From assembly GCA_036556425.1 (NCBI GenBank), contig DATBJJ010000031.1, positions 1-64,000 on the forward strand: a stretch of 64,000 nucleotides of DNA, written 5' to 3'. The position numbers and the translations under genes are program-made. This document shows positions 17,048 through 26,045 of the stretch, one piece after another (position 1 is the stretch's first letter; each line of letters opens with the position of its first letter). The DNA is from DATBJJ01 sp036556425. Lineage in GTDB: Bacteria > Acidobacteriota > Vicinamibacteria > Vicinamibacterales > 2-12-FULL-66-21. The notes beneath the pieces are model-generated. The model was not told the origin of the DNA. It did not search any database and saw only the letters and a list, made by a program, of their open reading frames with translations.

Positions 17048-17851
17048 ATGGTGCGCGCACAACGGACGAGCGTCCGCGGCCGAGTCATGCATTACCTCGA
17101 GTCGGGCCTCGGCCAGCCAATCGTGTTCCTCCACGCATTTCCACTCGACGCCGAGATGTGGCGCGCGCAGCTCGAGCGCGTGCCGCGCGGCTGGCGCATG
17201 ATTGCGCCGGACTTTCGAGGCTTTGGCGGCTCCACGCTCAACGGCGAGGCGCTTCGCGTCGCGAACTACGCGGAGGACGTCGTCGATCTGCTCGACGCGC
17301 TCGACATCGAGAAGGCCGTCGTCTGTGGACTGTCCATGGGCGGCTACGTCGCGTTTGCCATCTTCCGCCTTGCGCCCACGCGCTTGAGCGGGCTCGTCCT
17401 GGCCGATACGCGATCGACCGAAGACTCGTATGAGGGGCTTCGCACGCGCCGCGAGCTCCTCGCGAACGTGAGGAAACAAGGCGTCAGGCCTCTCGCCGAC
17501 GGGTGGTCGAAAAAACTCGTTGGAGAGACGACGCAGCGGGAGCGGCCGGACGTCCTGACGGATGTTCGCCGGCGGATCGAGTCGGCGCCCGTGCGGGGGA
17601 TCGAGGCGGCGAGCGTCGCGCTGATGACGCGGCCGGACTCCACTCCGGATCTGCCGCGCATCGAATGTCCATCGCTCATTGTCGTCGGGGAAGAAGACAC
17701 GATCACGCCGGTCGCGGATTCCGAAGCGCTCCATCGGGGCATTCGCGGCTCGCGCCTCGCGCTGCTCGCGAGGGCGGGACATCTCTCGAACCTCGAAGCG
17801 CCCGAAGAGTTTTCGACTACGATTAGCGAATGGGTCGTGTCCCTCGGCTGA
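17048..17851 (+). CDS. Alpha/beta hydrolase
   Basis: This 267-residue alpha/beta hydrolase has IVFLHAFPLDAEMWR (HG-type oxyanion loop), GLSMGG as nucleophile elbow (Ser about residue 100), an EEDTITP loop with the acid, and AGHLSNLE with the catalytic histidine. It resembles small esterases and 3-oxoadipate enol-lactonase-like enzymes; the substrate is unknown. It has no signal peptide. TTGCGC, 16 bases, TATCAT (17035-17040), then seven bases to the ATG give a good leaderless promoter arrangement, with no Shine-Dalgarno sequence. The DUF547 gene starts inside its last codons. Confidence 0.85.
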   Translation: MVRAQRTSVRGRVMHYLESGLGQPIVFLHAFPLDAEMWRAQLERVPRGWRMIAPDFRGFGGSTLNGEALRVANYAEDVVDLLDALDIEKAVVCGLSMGGYVAFAIFRLAPTRLSGLVLADTRSTEDSYEGLRTRRELLANVRKQGVRPLADGWSKKLVGETTQRERPDVLTDVRRRIESAPVRGIEAASVALMTRPDSTPDLPRIECPSLIVVGEEDTITPVADSEALHRGIRGSRLALLARAGHLSNLEAPEEFSTTISEWVVSLG

Positions 17852-18696
17852 TCCTTTTGATCGGCGCGCTCAGCTCGGCCGGCGCGCTCGTGCTCGCCTC
17901 GAACCTTCAACAACAAGCGGCATCCGTCCCGGCGAGCGACGCGCTCCATCGTCCGCTCGATCAACTGCTCGACGTCAACGTGCGCGACGGTCTCGTGTAC
18001 TACCGCGCGCTCCAATCGAGCCGTGGCGCGCTCGATCGCTATGTCGCGTCGCTGAACGTCCCGGCCGCGACCTACAACGGCTGGTCGCGCGAAGCCAAGA
18101 TGGCGTTCTGGGTGAACGCGTACAACGCGTTCGTGCTGCAGACCATCATCAGCCGGTATCCGATTCGCGGGGCGAGCGGAGACTATCCGGCCTCGAGCAT
18201 CCGCCAGATCTCCGGGGCGTTCGATCAGGCGAAGCATCGAGCGGCCGGCCGCACGGTCACGCTCGACGAGATCGACAAGACGATCCTGCCGGAGTTCAAC
18301 GAGCCGAGGCTGGCGCTCGCGCTCGGCCGCGGCGCCGTCGGCAGCGGACGTCTTCGAAGCGAGGCGTACGTCGCGTCCAAGATCGCGGCGCAGCTCGACT
18401 CGATTCAGGCGGAATTCGTCACCGACCGACAGATGCTCGCCGTGGACCGCGGCGCCGGCACGATCTCCACGACGCCGATTCTGAGCTGGCACGAAGCGCA
18501 TTTCGTGGCGGCGTACGACAAGTCGTCCGGCGGGCCGTTCGGCCCGCGGTCGCCCATCGAGCGCGCCTTGATCGCCTTCATCCTGCCGCACCTCCTGCCG
18601 CTCGAAAAGGAGTTCGTCGAGCAGAATCAGTTCAAAGTGACCTTTCATCCGTTCGATTGGCGCCTGAACGATCTCACCGGCGGCCGCGTCGAGTAG
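17830..18696 (+). CDS. DUF547 domain-containing secreted protein
   Basis: The 288-residue protein has a signal peptide (about residues 1-27) and a DUF547 core: LDVNVRDGLVYYRAL, then SREAKMAFWVNAYNAFVLQTII, which is the family hallmark, followed by a helical region ending LLPLEKEFVEQNQFKVTF. DUF547 proteins are exported or cytoplasmic proteins of unknown activity. The start overlaps the hydrolase gene by 22 bases. TACGAT (17818-17823) lies six bases before the ATG, inside the upstream gene, so independent leaderless transcription is possible besides coupling. Confidence 0.8.
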   Translation: MGRVPRLILLIGALSSAGALVLASNLQQQAASVPASDALHRPLDQLLDVNVRDGLVYYRALQSSRGALDRYVASLNVPAATYNGWSREAKMAFWVNAYNAFVLQTIISRYPIRGASGDYPASSIRQISGAFDQAKHRAAGRTVTLDEIDKTILPEFNEPRLALALGRGAVGSGRLRSEAYVASKIAAQLDSIQAEFVTDRQMLAVDRGAGTISTTPILSWHEAHFVAAYDKSSGGPFGPRSPIERALIAFILPHLLPLEKEFVEQNQFKVTFHPFDWRLNDLTGGRVE

Positions 18697-18715
18697 ACTT
18701 TCCGCACACCGCTCG

Positions 18716-19495
18716 ATGGATCTCGGACTCGCCGATAAAGTTGCCCTCGTGACAGGCTCGAGCCGGGGCCTCGGCCTGGCCATCGCGCGATCGCTCGTCG
18801 CGGAGGGCTGCCGTGTCTGCATCTGCGCGCGCGGCGCCGAGCGGCTCGCGGAAGCGGCGATCGAAGTCGAGGCGGCCGCGCGGCGGCCCAACATGGTCAC
18901 GACGGTCCAGGCGGACGTGTCGACGATCGACGGCGTCGAGCGCGTGATCGAGAAGGCCGTCGAAACGTTCGGCGGGCTCGACGTGCTCGTGAACAACGTC
19001 GGCCGCGCCGGCGGCGGCGATCTTCTCGGGACGTCGGACGCCGAGTGGCAAGCTGCGTTCGACGAGACGCTGTTTCCGGCGATTCGCGCATCCCGGCTCG
19101 CGGTTCCTCACATGCGCGCGCGCGGCGGCGGGGCGATCGTCAACATCACGTCGATCTACGGACGCGAGGCCGGCGGACGCATGACGTACAACGCCGTCAA
19201 AGCCGCGGAGATCGGCCTGTCGAAGTCGCTCGCGCAGCAGCTCGCGCCCCTGAACATCCGCGTCAACAACGTCGCGCCCGGCTCGATTCTCTTTCCCGGC
19301 GGATCGTGGCACAAACGGCAGCAGGCCGATCCCGAAGGGATTGCGGAGTTCGTCCGCCGCGAGCTGCCGTTCGGCCGCTTCGGCCGTCCCGACGAGATCG
19401 GCCTCGTCGTTGCGTTCCTCGCGTCGCCGCGAGCGAGCTGGATCAGCGGCGCGTGCATCCCTGTCGATGGCTGTCAGGGGAGATCGAACATTTGA
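18716..19495 (+). CDS. SDR family NAD(P)-dependent oxidoreductase
   Basis: A 259-residue classical short-chain dehydrogenase. TGSSRGLG (about residues 12-19) is the nucleotide-binding T-G-x3-G-x-G, NNVGRAG corresponds to the NNAG motif, and Ser (ITSIYGREAG), Tyr (GGRMTYNAVKAAEI) and Lys complete the catalytic triad. The C-terminal VDGCQG motif resembles the family's VDGG. The substrate is unknown. The stop overlaps the ATG of the symporter gene by one base (TGATG), so the two are coupled. Confidence 0.88.
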   Translation: MDLGLADKVALVTGSSRGLGLAIARSLVAEGCRVCICARGAERLAEAAIEVEAAARRPNMVTTVQADVSTIDGVERVIEKAVETFGGLDVLVNNVGRAGGGDLLGTSDAEWQAAFDETLFPAIRASRLAVPHMRARGGGAIVNITSIYGREAGGRMTYNAVKAAEIGLSKSLAQQLAPLNIRVNNVAPGSILFPGGSWHKRQQADPEGIAEFVRRELPFGRFGRPDEIGLVVAFLASPRASWISGACIPVDGCQGRSNI

Positions 19496-20808
19496 TGGAC
19501 CGCCTCGCCTCCGCGATTCAGGCAACAGCCGATTGGCTGTTCATGCCTTGGGTCGTCGGTGTCCTCCTCGGCGCGGGCCTCTTCCTGACGGTGCGCACGC
19601 GCGTCGTGCAGATCCGTCGATTCGCCGACGCGTGCCGCGTCGCGTTCGTTCGGCGGGGCAGCGGAAGCGGCGCGCTCACGCCGTTCCAGGCGTTCATGAC
19701 GTCGCTGGCCGCATCGATCGGCACGGGCAACATCGCCGGCGTCGCCACGGCGATCGTGTCCGGCGGACCGGGCGCGCTCTTCTGGATCTGGGTCTACGGG
19801 TTCGTCGCGACGTCGATCAAGTTCGCGGAAGCCGTCCTCGGCGTCACATACCGCGACGCGCGCGGCGACAAGGTCCTCTCCGGACCGATGTACTACTTGC
19901 GCGACGGTCTGCGTTCGCCGTTTCTTGCGTGGGTGTTCGCGCTGGTCGCCGCCGTCGCCGCGCTGACGACGACGCCGTTCACGCAGCCGAATTCGATCGC
20001 GCTCGTGTTGAACACGGTCGTGGGGATTCCACGCATCGTCTCCGGCGTTGCGGTCGCCATCTTGACGTGGCTCGTGATCATCGGCGGCATCAAATCGATC
20101 GGCCGCGCGGCGGAACGGCTGTCGCCGCTCAAGGTCGGTCTGTATCTCGCGGGCGGGCTCATCGTCATTCTCGTCAACGCGGCGCGGATTCCGAGCGTGC
20201 TCGCGCTGATCGTCAGCGAGGCGTTCACCGTGCAGTCGGCCCTCGGCTTCGGGATCTACACCGCGATGCGCTACGGCATCGCGCGAGGGATCTACGCCAA
20301 CGAAGCGGGCTACGGGACCGCCGCCGTCGCGTACGGAACGGCGCAGAGCGATCGGCCCGTTCAACAAGGGCTGAACGCGGTGATCGAGGTCTTCATCGTG
20401 TCGTTCGTGACGTCGACGATCAGCGCGATGACGATCCTCCTCACCGGCGTGTGGCAGTCCGGTTTGACGAGCACCGCGGCCGTCGCCGCGGGGTTCAATG
20501 CCGCCATCCCTGTTGCCGGTGGATGGATCGTCGCGTTTTGCACGTTCCTCTTCGGCTACACGACGCTCATCGGATGGGCGTACTACGGCGAGCAGTTCTT
20601 CGAGTACATCCTCGGCCGGAAGGTCACGCTGCCCTACCGATGGATCTTTTGTTTGCTGATTCCGTTCGGCGCGATCTCGCGCGTCGAAGTCGTGTGGGCA
20701 TGGGGCGACCTGATGAACGTCCTGCAGGTCTTCCCGAACCTCATCGGCGTCATCGGCCTGAGCGGCCTCGTGGCAAAAATTGCGATGGGGTCTGACCCCA
20801 GACGCTGA
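19495..20808 (+). CDS. Sodium:alanine symporter family (AGCS) transporter
   Basis: The 437-residue integral membrane protein has about ten membrane segments and the AGCS family signature SLAASIGTGNIAGVATAI, followed by GGPGALFWIWVYGF. It should import alanine or glycine with sodium across the cytoplasmic membrane. The start ATG overlaps the stop of the SDR gene. The last codons (GSDPRR-stop) are formed by a copy of the GGGGTCTGACCCC repeat at 20787-20799, so the natural C-terminus may have been changed by repeat insertion. Confidence 0.88.
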   Translation: MDRLASAIQATADWLFMPWVVGVLLGAGLFLTVRTRVVQIRRFADACRVAFVRRGSGSGALTPFQAFMTSLAASIGTGNIAGVATAIVSGGPGALFWIWVYGFVATSIKFAEAVLGVTYRDARGDKVLSGPMYYLRDGLRSPFLAWVFALVAAVAALTTTPFTQPNSIALVLNTVVGIPRIVSGVAVAILTWLVIIGGIKSIGRAAERLSPLKVGLYLAGGLIVILVNAARIPSVLALIVSEAFTVQSALGFGIYTAMRYGIARGIYANEAGYGTAAVAYGTAQSDRPVQQGLNAVIEVFIVSFVTSTISAMTILLTGVWQSGLTSTAAVAAGFNAAIPVAGGWIVAFCTFLFGYTTLIGWAYYGEQFFEYILGRKVTLPYRWIFCLLIPFGAISRVEVVWAWGDLMNVLQVFPNLIGVIGLSGLVAKIAMGSDPRR

Positions 20809-20818
20809 CCCCAGACCC
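20787..20818. repeat. GGGGTCTGACCCC palindromic repeat at the end of the symporter gene
   Basis: GGGGTC t GACCCC (20787-20799) is a perfect 6-bp inverted repeat around one base. Partial copies of the word follow (GCTGACCCC, CAGACCC) up to 20818. The same word appears twice in tandem inside engB at 37379-37420. It looks like a small dispersed palindromic element; no transposase gene is present in the window. Confidence 0.7.
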
Positions 20819-20908
20819 TTCGCCTCTTGATCGCCATCCAATCCGCTGCTACCATCGTTGCCGCAATTGCCACTGAGTCAAGGCTTTCTGCTGGCTTCGA
20901 CGTCCACT

Positions 20909-23353
20909 ATGGCTCCACGCACGCTGCCGGTCGTGACTGGCGACAAGGACCGCTCGCTCCAGGAAGCGGTCAGCCGGTTGACCTGTTCCCCCAGGCCGGG
21001 CGGGGCCGACGCGGAGCCGATCGTGACCGCCGTGCGCCGGTTGCCGGCGATCACGCCGCAATTCGGCGCGTATCCCGAAGGCACTGACGAGCGGTTGATC
21101 GCGTCGCTCGCCGCGCGCGGGATCGCGCAGCTCTACACGCATCAGGCGGAAGCGTTCACGCACGTCCTCCACCGGCGCAACGTAGTGACGATTACGCCGA
21201 CCGCGTCGGGAAAGACGCTCTGCTACAACGCGCCGGTGCTCAACGCGATCGTGAAGGATCCATCGACGCGCGCGCTGTACCTGTTTCCGACGAAAGCGCT
21301 CGCGCAGGATCAACTCGCCGAGCTGCACGCGCTGTCCGAGCTCGTGACGCGCGACACGGACATGCAGATCGGCGCGTTCACGTACGACGGCGACACGCCG
21401 GCCGACGCGCGCCGCGCGATTCGAGGCAAGGCGCACATCGTCTTGAGCAATCCCGACATGCTGCACTCGGGGATCCTGCCGCACCATCCGCGATGGGCGA
21501 AGCTCTTCGAGAATCTCCGGTTCGTCGTCATCGACGAGCTGCACGCGTACCGCGGCGTGTTCGGCAGCCACTTGTCGAACATCCTGCGGCGGCTGCAGCG
21601 CGTGTGCCGCCACTACGGCTCGGACCCGGTGTTCATCTGCTCGTCCGCGACGATTGCGAATCCGCGCGAGCTCGCGGAAGGTCTCACCGGACGGCCGTTC
21701 GAGCTCGTCGAGAAGAACGGCGCGCCGCGCGGCGAGAAGTTCTTTCTCTTCGTCAACCCGCCGGTCGTCAACGCGGAGCTCGGCATCCGCCGTTCGTACC
21801 TTGCGGAAGCGCGCCGCGTGTCGCTCGAATTCCTGAAGCACCAGCTGCAGCTGATTCTCTTCGCGCAGAGCCGGCTGACGGTCGAGATCCTGACGACGTA
21901 CTTGAAGGACGCGTTCCAGGGACCGCCCGGCGCGGCCGACGTGATTCGCGGGTACCGCGGCGGATACTTGCCGAATCGACGCCGCGACATCGAGCGTGGC
22001 TTACGCGAAGGACACGTTCGCGCGGTCGTATCGACCAATGCGCTCGAGTTGGGCATCGACATCGGCGCCCTCGACGCCTCCGTCATGGCCGGTTATCCGG
22101 GCACGATTGCCGCGACATGGCAGCGCGCGGGACGCGCCGGACGCCGCACGACGCGCTCGGCCGCGGTCCTCGTCGCCAGCAGCGCGCCGATCGATCAGTT
22201 CATCATCAGAAACCCGTCGTATTTCTTCGACGCGTCTCCTGAGCACGCGCTGATCAATCCCGACAATCTCCACATCCTGCTCGATCACGTGAAGTGCGCC
22301 GCGTTCGAGCTGCCGTTCACCGACGACGAGCCGTTCGGCCGCGAGAACGTGCAGGAGATTCTGACCGTGTTGGGCGAGGAAGGATTCGTCCACCATGCCG
22401 ACGGGCAATGGAACTGGACGAACGAGTCGTATCCGGCGGACGCCGTCAGCCTCCGGTCCGTCTCGTCGGACAACTTCGTCGTGATCGACATGACGGATGG
22501 CGATCGCGTGATCGGCGAAACGGATTTCACGAGCGGTCCATCCACGCTCCACGAGAAAGCCATCTACATCGTCGAAGCGCAGCTCTATCAAGTCGAGCGC
22601 TTGGATTTCGACGGCCGCAAGGCGTACGTGCGCGCCGTCGAGTGCGACTACTACACGGACGCGATCACCTATACCAAGGTCACGATTCTCGAGACGTTCG
22701 CGAGCGATGGGCCCGCGCCCGATCTTCCGTCAGCGCGCTCGCACGGCGAAGTGCACGTCGTGTCGCGCGTCGTGGGGTTCAAGAAGATCAAGTTCTACAC
22801 GAACGAGAACGTCGGCTCGGGCGAGCTGGATCTTCCCGAGCAGCAGATGCACACGTCGTCGTACTGGCTGACGATTCCGTCGAGCGTGATGGGCGCGCTG
22901 CCATTCGGCGGCGACGATCGGCGCGACGGCGTGATTGGTCTGGCGTTCGCGATGCGCAACGTCGCCCAATTGCTGCTGATGTGCGATCGGCACGACATCG
23001 GGCTCTCGGTCGACGGCGGCACGCTCGAACGCGCGCCGCGTACCCGTGGCGCGGCGGGCGTGCCGGCCGCGCTTGCCGCGGAGCCCAACCTCTTCATCTA
23101 CGACAACTATCCTGGCGGGATCGGGTTCAGCCGTCCGCTGTTCGAAATGCACGGCCTGCTGCTCGAGCGGACGCAAGAGTTGATCAGCGGATGCCCGTGC
23201 GAATCCGGTTGCCCATCGTGCGTGGGTCCCGAAGGGAACACGGGACCGCATGCGAAGGACGTCGCCTCGCTGATTCTTCGCGCGCTCCTCGACACGGCAG
23301 GGAACAGCCCGGCGAATGTCGAATCGCTCGCGGTGAACGCGGACGAGCGCTGA
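20909..23353 (+). CDS. mrfA: MrfA-type DEAD/DEAH-box helicase with zinc-cluster C-terminus
   Basis: An 814-residue superfamily-2 helicase: Q-motif-like HQAEAFTH, Walker A (TPTASGKT), DELH (motif II), SSATIANP (motif III) and QRAGRAGRR (motif VI). A DUF1998-like domain follows, ending with clustered cysteines (SGCPCESGCPSCVGPEG), the four-cysteine zinc site of Bacillus MrfA/YprA. In Bacillus, MrfA works with the exonuclease MrfB in a UvrA-independent repair of mitomycin-C lesions; the same pair is adjacent here. I use ATG 20909; a TTG at 20858 in frame would add 17 residues without known homology. No Shine-Dalgarno sequence is evident. Confidence 0.85.
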   Translation: MAPRTLPVVTGDKDRSLQEAVSRLTCSPRPGGADAEPIVTAVRRLPAITPQFGAYPEGTDERLIASLAARGIAQLYTHQAEAFTHVLHRRNVVTITPTASGKTLCYNAPVLNAIVKDPSTRALYLFPTKALAQDQLAELHALSELVTRDTDMQIGAFTYDGDTPADARRAIRGKAHIVLSNPDMLHSGILPHHPRWAKLFENLRFVVIDELHAYRGVFGSHLSNILRRLQRVCRHYGSDPVFICSSATIANPRELAEGLTGRPFELVEKNGAPRGEKFFLFVNPPVVNAELGIRRSYLAEARRVSLEFLKHQLQLILFAQSRLTVEILTTYLKDAFQGPPGAADVIRGYRGGYLPNRRRDIERGLREGHVRAVVSTNALELGIDIGALDASVMAGYPGTIAATWQRAGRAGRRTTRSAAVLVASSAPIDQFIIRNPSYFFDASPEHALINPDNLHILLDHVKCAAFELPFTDDEPFGRENVQEILTVLGEEGFVHHADGQWNWTNESYPADAVSLRSVSSDNFVVIDMTDGDRVIGETDFTSGPSTLHEKAIYIVEAQLYQVERLDFDGRKAYVRAVECDYYTDAITYTKVTILETFASDGPAPDLPSARSHGEVHVVSRVVGFKKIKFYTNENVGSGELDLPEQQMHTSSYWLTIPSSVMGALPFGGDDRRDGVIGLAFAMRNVAQLLLMCDRHDIGLSVDGGTLERAPRTRGAAGVPAALAAEPNLFIYDNYPGGIGFSRPLFEMHGLLLERTQELISGCPCESGCPSCVGPEGNTGPHAKDVASLILRALLDTAGNSPANVESLAVNADER

Positions 23354-23354
23354 G

Positions 23355-24668
23355 ATGGATCTTCGATCTCGACTGCGATCGATCGTCAACGCCGAGCACA
23401 AGCCGGCCCGCGAGCTGACGTACGAGCCGGATACCGGCCGCTACGAGGCCACGATCGAGCCGCGCCGCGTCGGCGAGATGCTCGGCGGCCAGCCGATCGA
23501 AACGCCGTTCGGCTCGTGCCTCGTGATCGATCGCCGCTACGAGTCCAACCGGCGGCACGGCGACGTCTTCATCGAGGACTGCCAGATCCAGGCGGCGGAC
23601 AGCCTTCGCGTGCTGGATCCGTCGCTGCTCGTGGATCCCGCGTTGGGCCGCACGGTCTTCATCGATCTGGAGACGACCGGCATCAGCGGGGGCGCGGGGA
23701 CGGTAGCCTTTCTCGTCGGATGTGGCTACTTCGATCTCGGCGCGTTCCAGGTGCGCCAGTTCCTGCTCACGAGCTATGCCGCGGAGCGCGCGCTGCTCGC
23801 CGCCGTATCGGACTTCTTCGACGACGCCGATCTCATCGTCACGTACAACGGCAAGACCTTCGATGTTCCCGTGATGGAGACGCGGTGGATGTTCCATCGC
23901 ATGGAGCTTCCGCTCGAGGGCGTGCCGCACTTCGACGCGCTCCACGCCGCGCGGCGGCTGTGGAAGTCGCGCGTCGACGGTGACGCGCCGGCCGACGCGG
24001 ACGCATGCTGCCGGCTGACGACGCTCGAGCGCGCGCTGTTCGACGTGCGGCGCGTCGGCGACGTTCCGGGGTTCGAGATCCCGTCGCGGTACTTCCGGTT
24101 CCTCCGCAGCGGCGATCCGCGGCCGCTCGAGCCCGTGCTCGAGCACAACCGGCTGGATCTCGTGTCGCTCGCGGCGGTGACCGCGCGCGCGGCGAGGCTC
24201 GTGATCGACGGGGCCGACGCGTGTCCGGATGGCGCGCAGGCGCTTGGGCTCGGACGCGTGTACGAGCGCGCGGGATCGTTCGATCGCGCGGAGGCCTGCT
24301 ACCGCAAAGCGGGGACGGCGGACACGCTTCCGATTCGAGGCGAAGCGCTGTATCGGCTGGGACTGACGTGCCGGCGTCAGCGTCGGTTCGCGGACGCGGC
24401 GGAGGCATGGCGGGCGATTCTCGCGGCCACCGAATCGCGCGCGTCGCGGCGCTGGCCGCAGGCGGCCGTGCTCCGGCAGTTCGCGGTCGAAGCGCTCGCG
24501 ATTCACCACGAGCATCGCGATCGCGATCTGCACGCGGCGCGCGAGCTCGCTCTGTTCGGGCTCGAGGAAGACTCCAACGCGCGGAAGGCCGACGGCTACC
24601 GCCATCGCCTCGCGCGGCTCGATCGCAAGATCGCCAAAAAGGAAAGCGCTCAGCTCTTTTGGAACTGA
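23355..24668 (+). CDS. mrfB: MrfB-type exonuclease (RNase H-like) with TPR C-terminus
   Basis: The 437-residue protein has a DEDD-type exonuclease fold: FIDLETTGISGGAG (about residue 98) gives the first Asp-Glu pair, VTYNGKTFDVPVMETR the second motif, and EHNRLDLVSLAAV the last catalytic Asp. After about residue 280 there are TPR-like helices (ALGLGRVYERAGSFDRAEACYRKAG). The domain order and the adjacent helicase match the MrfA-MrfB pair, in which MrfB degrades the lesion-bearing strand. ATG lies one base after the mrfA stop, so the two are translationally coupled. Its last codons contain the terminator stem of the opposing rpmE gene. Confidence 0.85.
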   Translation: MDLRSRLRSIVNAEHKPARELTYEPDTGRYEATIEPRRVGEMLGGQPIETPFGSCLVIDRRYESNRRHGDVFIEDCQIQAADSLRVLDPSLLVDPALGRTVFIDLETTGISGGAGTVAFLVGCGYFDLGAFQVRQFLLTSYAAERALLAAVSDFFDDADLIVTYNGKTFDVPVMETRWMFHRMELPLEGVPHFDALHAARRLWKSRVDGDAPADADACCRLTTLERALFDVRRVGDVPGFEIPSRYFRFLRSGDPRPLEPVLEHNRLDLVSLAAVTARAARLVIDGADACPDGAQALGLGRVYERAGSFDRAEACYRKAGTADTLPIRGEALYRLGLTCRRQRRFADAAEAWRAILAATESRASRRWPQAAVLRQFAVEALAIHHEHRDRDLHAARELALFGLEEDSNARKADGYRHRLARLDRKIAKKESAQLFWN

Positions 24669-24673
24669 GCGCT
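24640..24673 (-). terminator. Intrinsic terminator of rpmE, inside the 3' end of mrfB
   Basis: AGCGCTCAG (24645-24653) and CTGAGCGCT (24665-24673) form a perfect 9-bp stem with an 11-base loop. Read on the minus strand, the stem is followed by TTCCTTTTT, so it terminates rpmE transcription 28 bases after its stop. On the plus strand the stem overlaps the mrfB stop codon but has no T-run. Confidence 0.75.
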
Positions 24674-24700
24674 CTCGGAAATCAGCGAATCGTCGGGCGG

Positions 24701-24961
24701 TTACGCTTTCGCGGCGGCCGGCTGCTTCTTGGCTTTCGCAGCCGCTTTACGGCTCTCGGACGTCTGCGCGCCGAACCGCTTCGTGAACCGCTCGACGCGG
24801 CCTTCCGTGTCGATCAACTTCTGTCGGCCCGTGAAAAACGGATGGCAGTTGTTGCAGATTTCGAGGTGCAGCTCCGGCTTGGTCGACCGCGTCGTCCAAG
24901 TCGCGCCGCAGGCGCAGCGGGCGACGACCTCGTTGTATTTCGGGTGAATCCCTGGCTTCAC
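24701..24961 (-). CDS. rpmE: 50S ribosomal protein L31 (zinc-binding form)
   Basis: An 86-residue L31: MKPGIHPKYNEVV at the start, CACG and CNNC as the zinc-binding cysteines (C+ form), and CHPFFTGRQKLIDTEGRVERF, the family hallmark. The C-terminal ~20 residues (Ala/Lys-rich) are a lineage-specific tail. It starts with GTG 24961 and has GAAGGAG at proper spacing. Promoter and terminator are both visible, so it is a single-gene transcript. Confidence 0.95.
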   Translation of the reverse strand: MKPGIHPKYNEVVARCACGATWTTRSTKPELHLEICNNCHPFFTGRQKLIDTEGRVERFTKRFGAQTSESRKAAAKAKKQPAAAKA

Positions 24962-24993
24962 AGCAGGCTCCTTCGGGGCTCCGGGAAAAGATC

Positions 24994-25021
24994 ATTATAT
25001 CAGACCGTGCCCCGCTGTCGC
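24994..25021 (-). promoter_or_regulatory. Promoter of rpmE
   Basis: On the minus strand GCGACA (25016-25021) is followed by 16 bases and a perfect TATAAT (24994-24999). The expected transcription start lies about 25 bases before the GTG start, leaving room for the GAAGGAG site. Confidence 0.7.
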
Positions 25022-25059
25022 TGCGAGGACTAACTTGCGACAGGTCAGTTAGTTACAGT

Positions 25060-26025
25060 CTACTCGAAATCCACGGTCCGGTTCCAGCGGTGCCCCCTGA
25101 GCTCTGCCATGAGAGGCTCACCCAACCGGCTTCCATCGCTGACGGAAATGTTCTGCTCGACGTGCGACAGCTTGCGCATCCCCGGGATCACGGTGCTGAC
25201 CGCCGGGTGTTGGAGGATGTGCCGCAGCGCGAGCTGAGGCATAGACATGCCGGCCGGCACGACCGTCCGGAGGCGCGCGACCCGCGGCAGGGTGGCGTCC
25301 AGGTTTTCACGATGGAAGTAGAGATTCCTGAAGTCGCCCGCCGGCCACGTCGAGCTCGCCGTGAGCGTGTCGGTCAGACTGCCCTCGTCGAACGGCACGC
25401 GCGCGATGACGGCGATGCCGTGCTCCCGGCAGTACGGGAAGAGCTCGTCCTCGGGACTCTGATCGAAGACGTTGTAGACGACCTGTACGGCGTCGATGAT
25501 GCCCGTCTCGAGCGCGCGCAAGACGTTCGCGGGCTGCCATCGATTGATGCTGATGCCCAGCGCGCGCACGAGCCCCTCGTCCTTCAAGCGGCGCAGCGCG
25601 CGCTGCCCGCGATCGTCGCCGGCCCATTCGTCGGTCCAGACGTGGAGCTGCTGTAGATCGAGCGTCGACACGCCGATGTTCTCGAGGCTCTTCTCGGTGT
25701 ATTCACGAATGTAGTCGGCAGGGAACACGTCGTCGAGCGCGTAGCGCGGCGTCGCGGGCCAGCGGCGGTTCTTCGGCGGAATCTTCGTCGCGATGTACAG
25801 CTGTTTTCCGCGATGACGCTTCAGCGTCGCGCCGAGGAGGCGCTCGCTGTGGCCGTCGCCGTACGCCCACGCCGTGTCGAAGAAGTTGCACCCCAGCTCG
25901 ATGGCGCGATCGAGCGACGCGAACGACTCCTCGTCGTCGCTGCCGGTCCATCCGGCCATGCCCCACATGCCGTAGCCGACTTCCGAGACCTTCCACCCGG
26001 TTCGTCCGAACACTCGATATTGCAT
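25060..26025 (-). CDS. Aldo/keto reductase family protein
   Basis: A 321-residue (alpha/beta)8-barrel reductase beginning MQYRVFGRTGWKVSEVGYGMWG. The catalytic set is visible: Asp and Tyr in FFDTAWAYGDGHSE, Lys in IATKIPP, and His in LQQLHVWTD. The C-terminal TVIPGMRKLSHVEQN binds the NADPH phosphate side. It should reduce carbonyl compounds in the cytoplasm; the natural substrate is unknown. An in-frame start nine codons upstream exists, but TATGAT (26032-26037) lies just six bases before ATG 26025, which favours the shorter, leaderless form. It is divergent from padR. Confidence 0.85.
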   Translation of the reverse strand: MQYRVFGRTGWKVSEVGYGMWGMAGWTGSDDEESFASLDRAIELGCNFFDTAWAYGDGHSERLLGATLKRHRGKQLYIATKIPPKNRRWPATPRYALDDVFPADYIREYTEKSLENIGVSTLDLQQLHVWTDEWAGDDRGQRALRRLKDEGLVRALGISINRWQPANVLRALETGIIDAVQVVYNVFDQSPEDELFPYCREHGIAVIARVPFDEGSLTDTLTASSTWPAGDFRNLYFHRENLDATLPRVARLRTVVPAGMSMPQLALRHILQHPAVSTVIPGMRKLSHVEQNISVSDGSRLGEPLMAELRGHRWNRTVDFE

Positions 26026-26045
26026 CCACCCATCATATTCCACGC

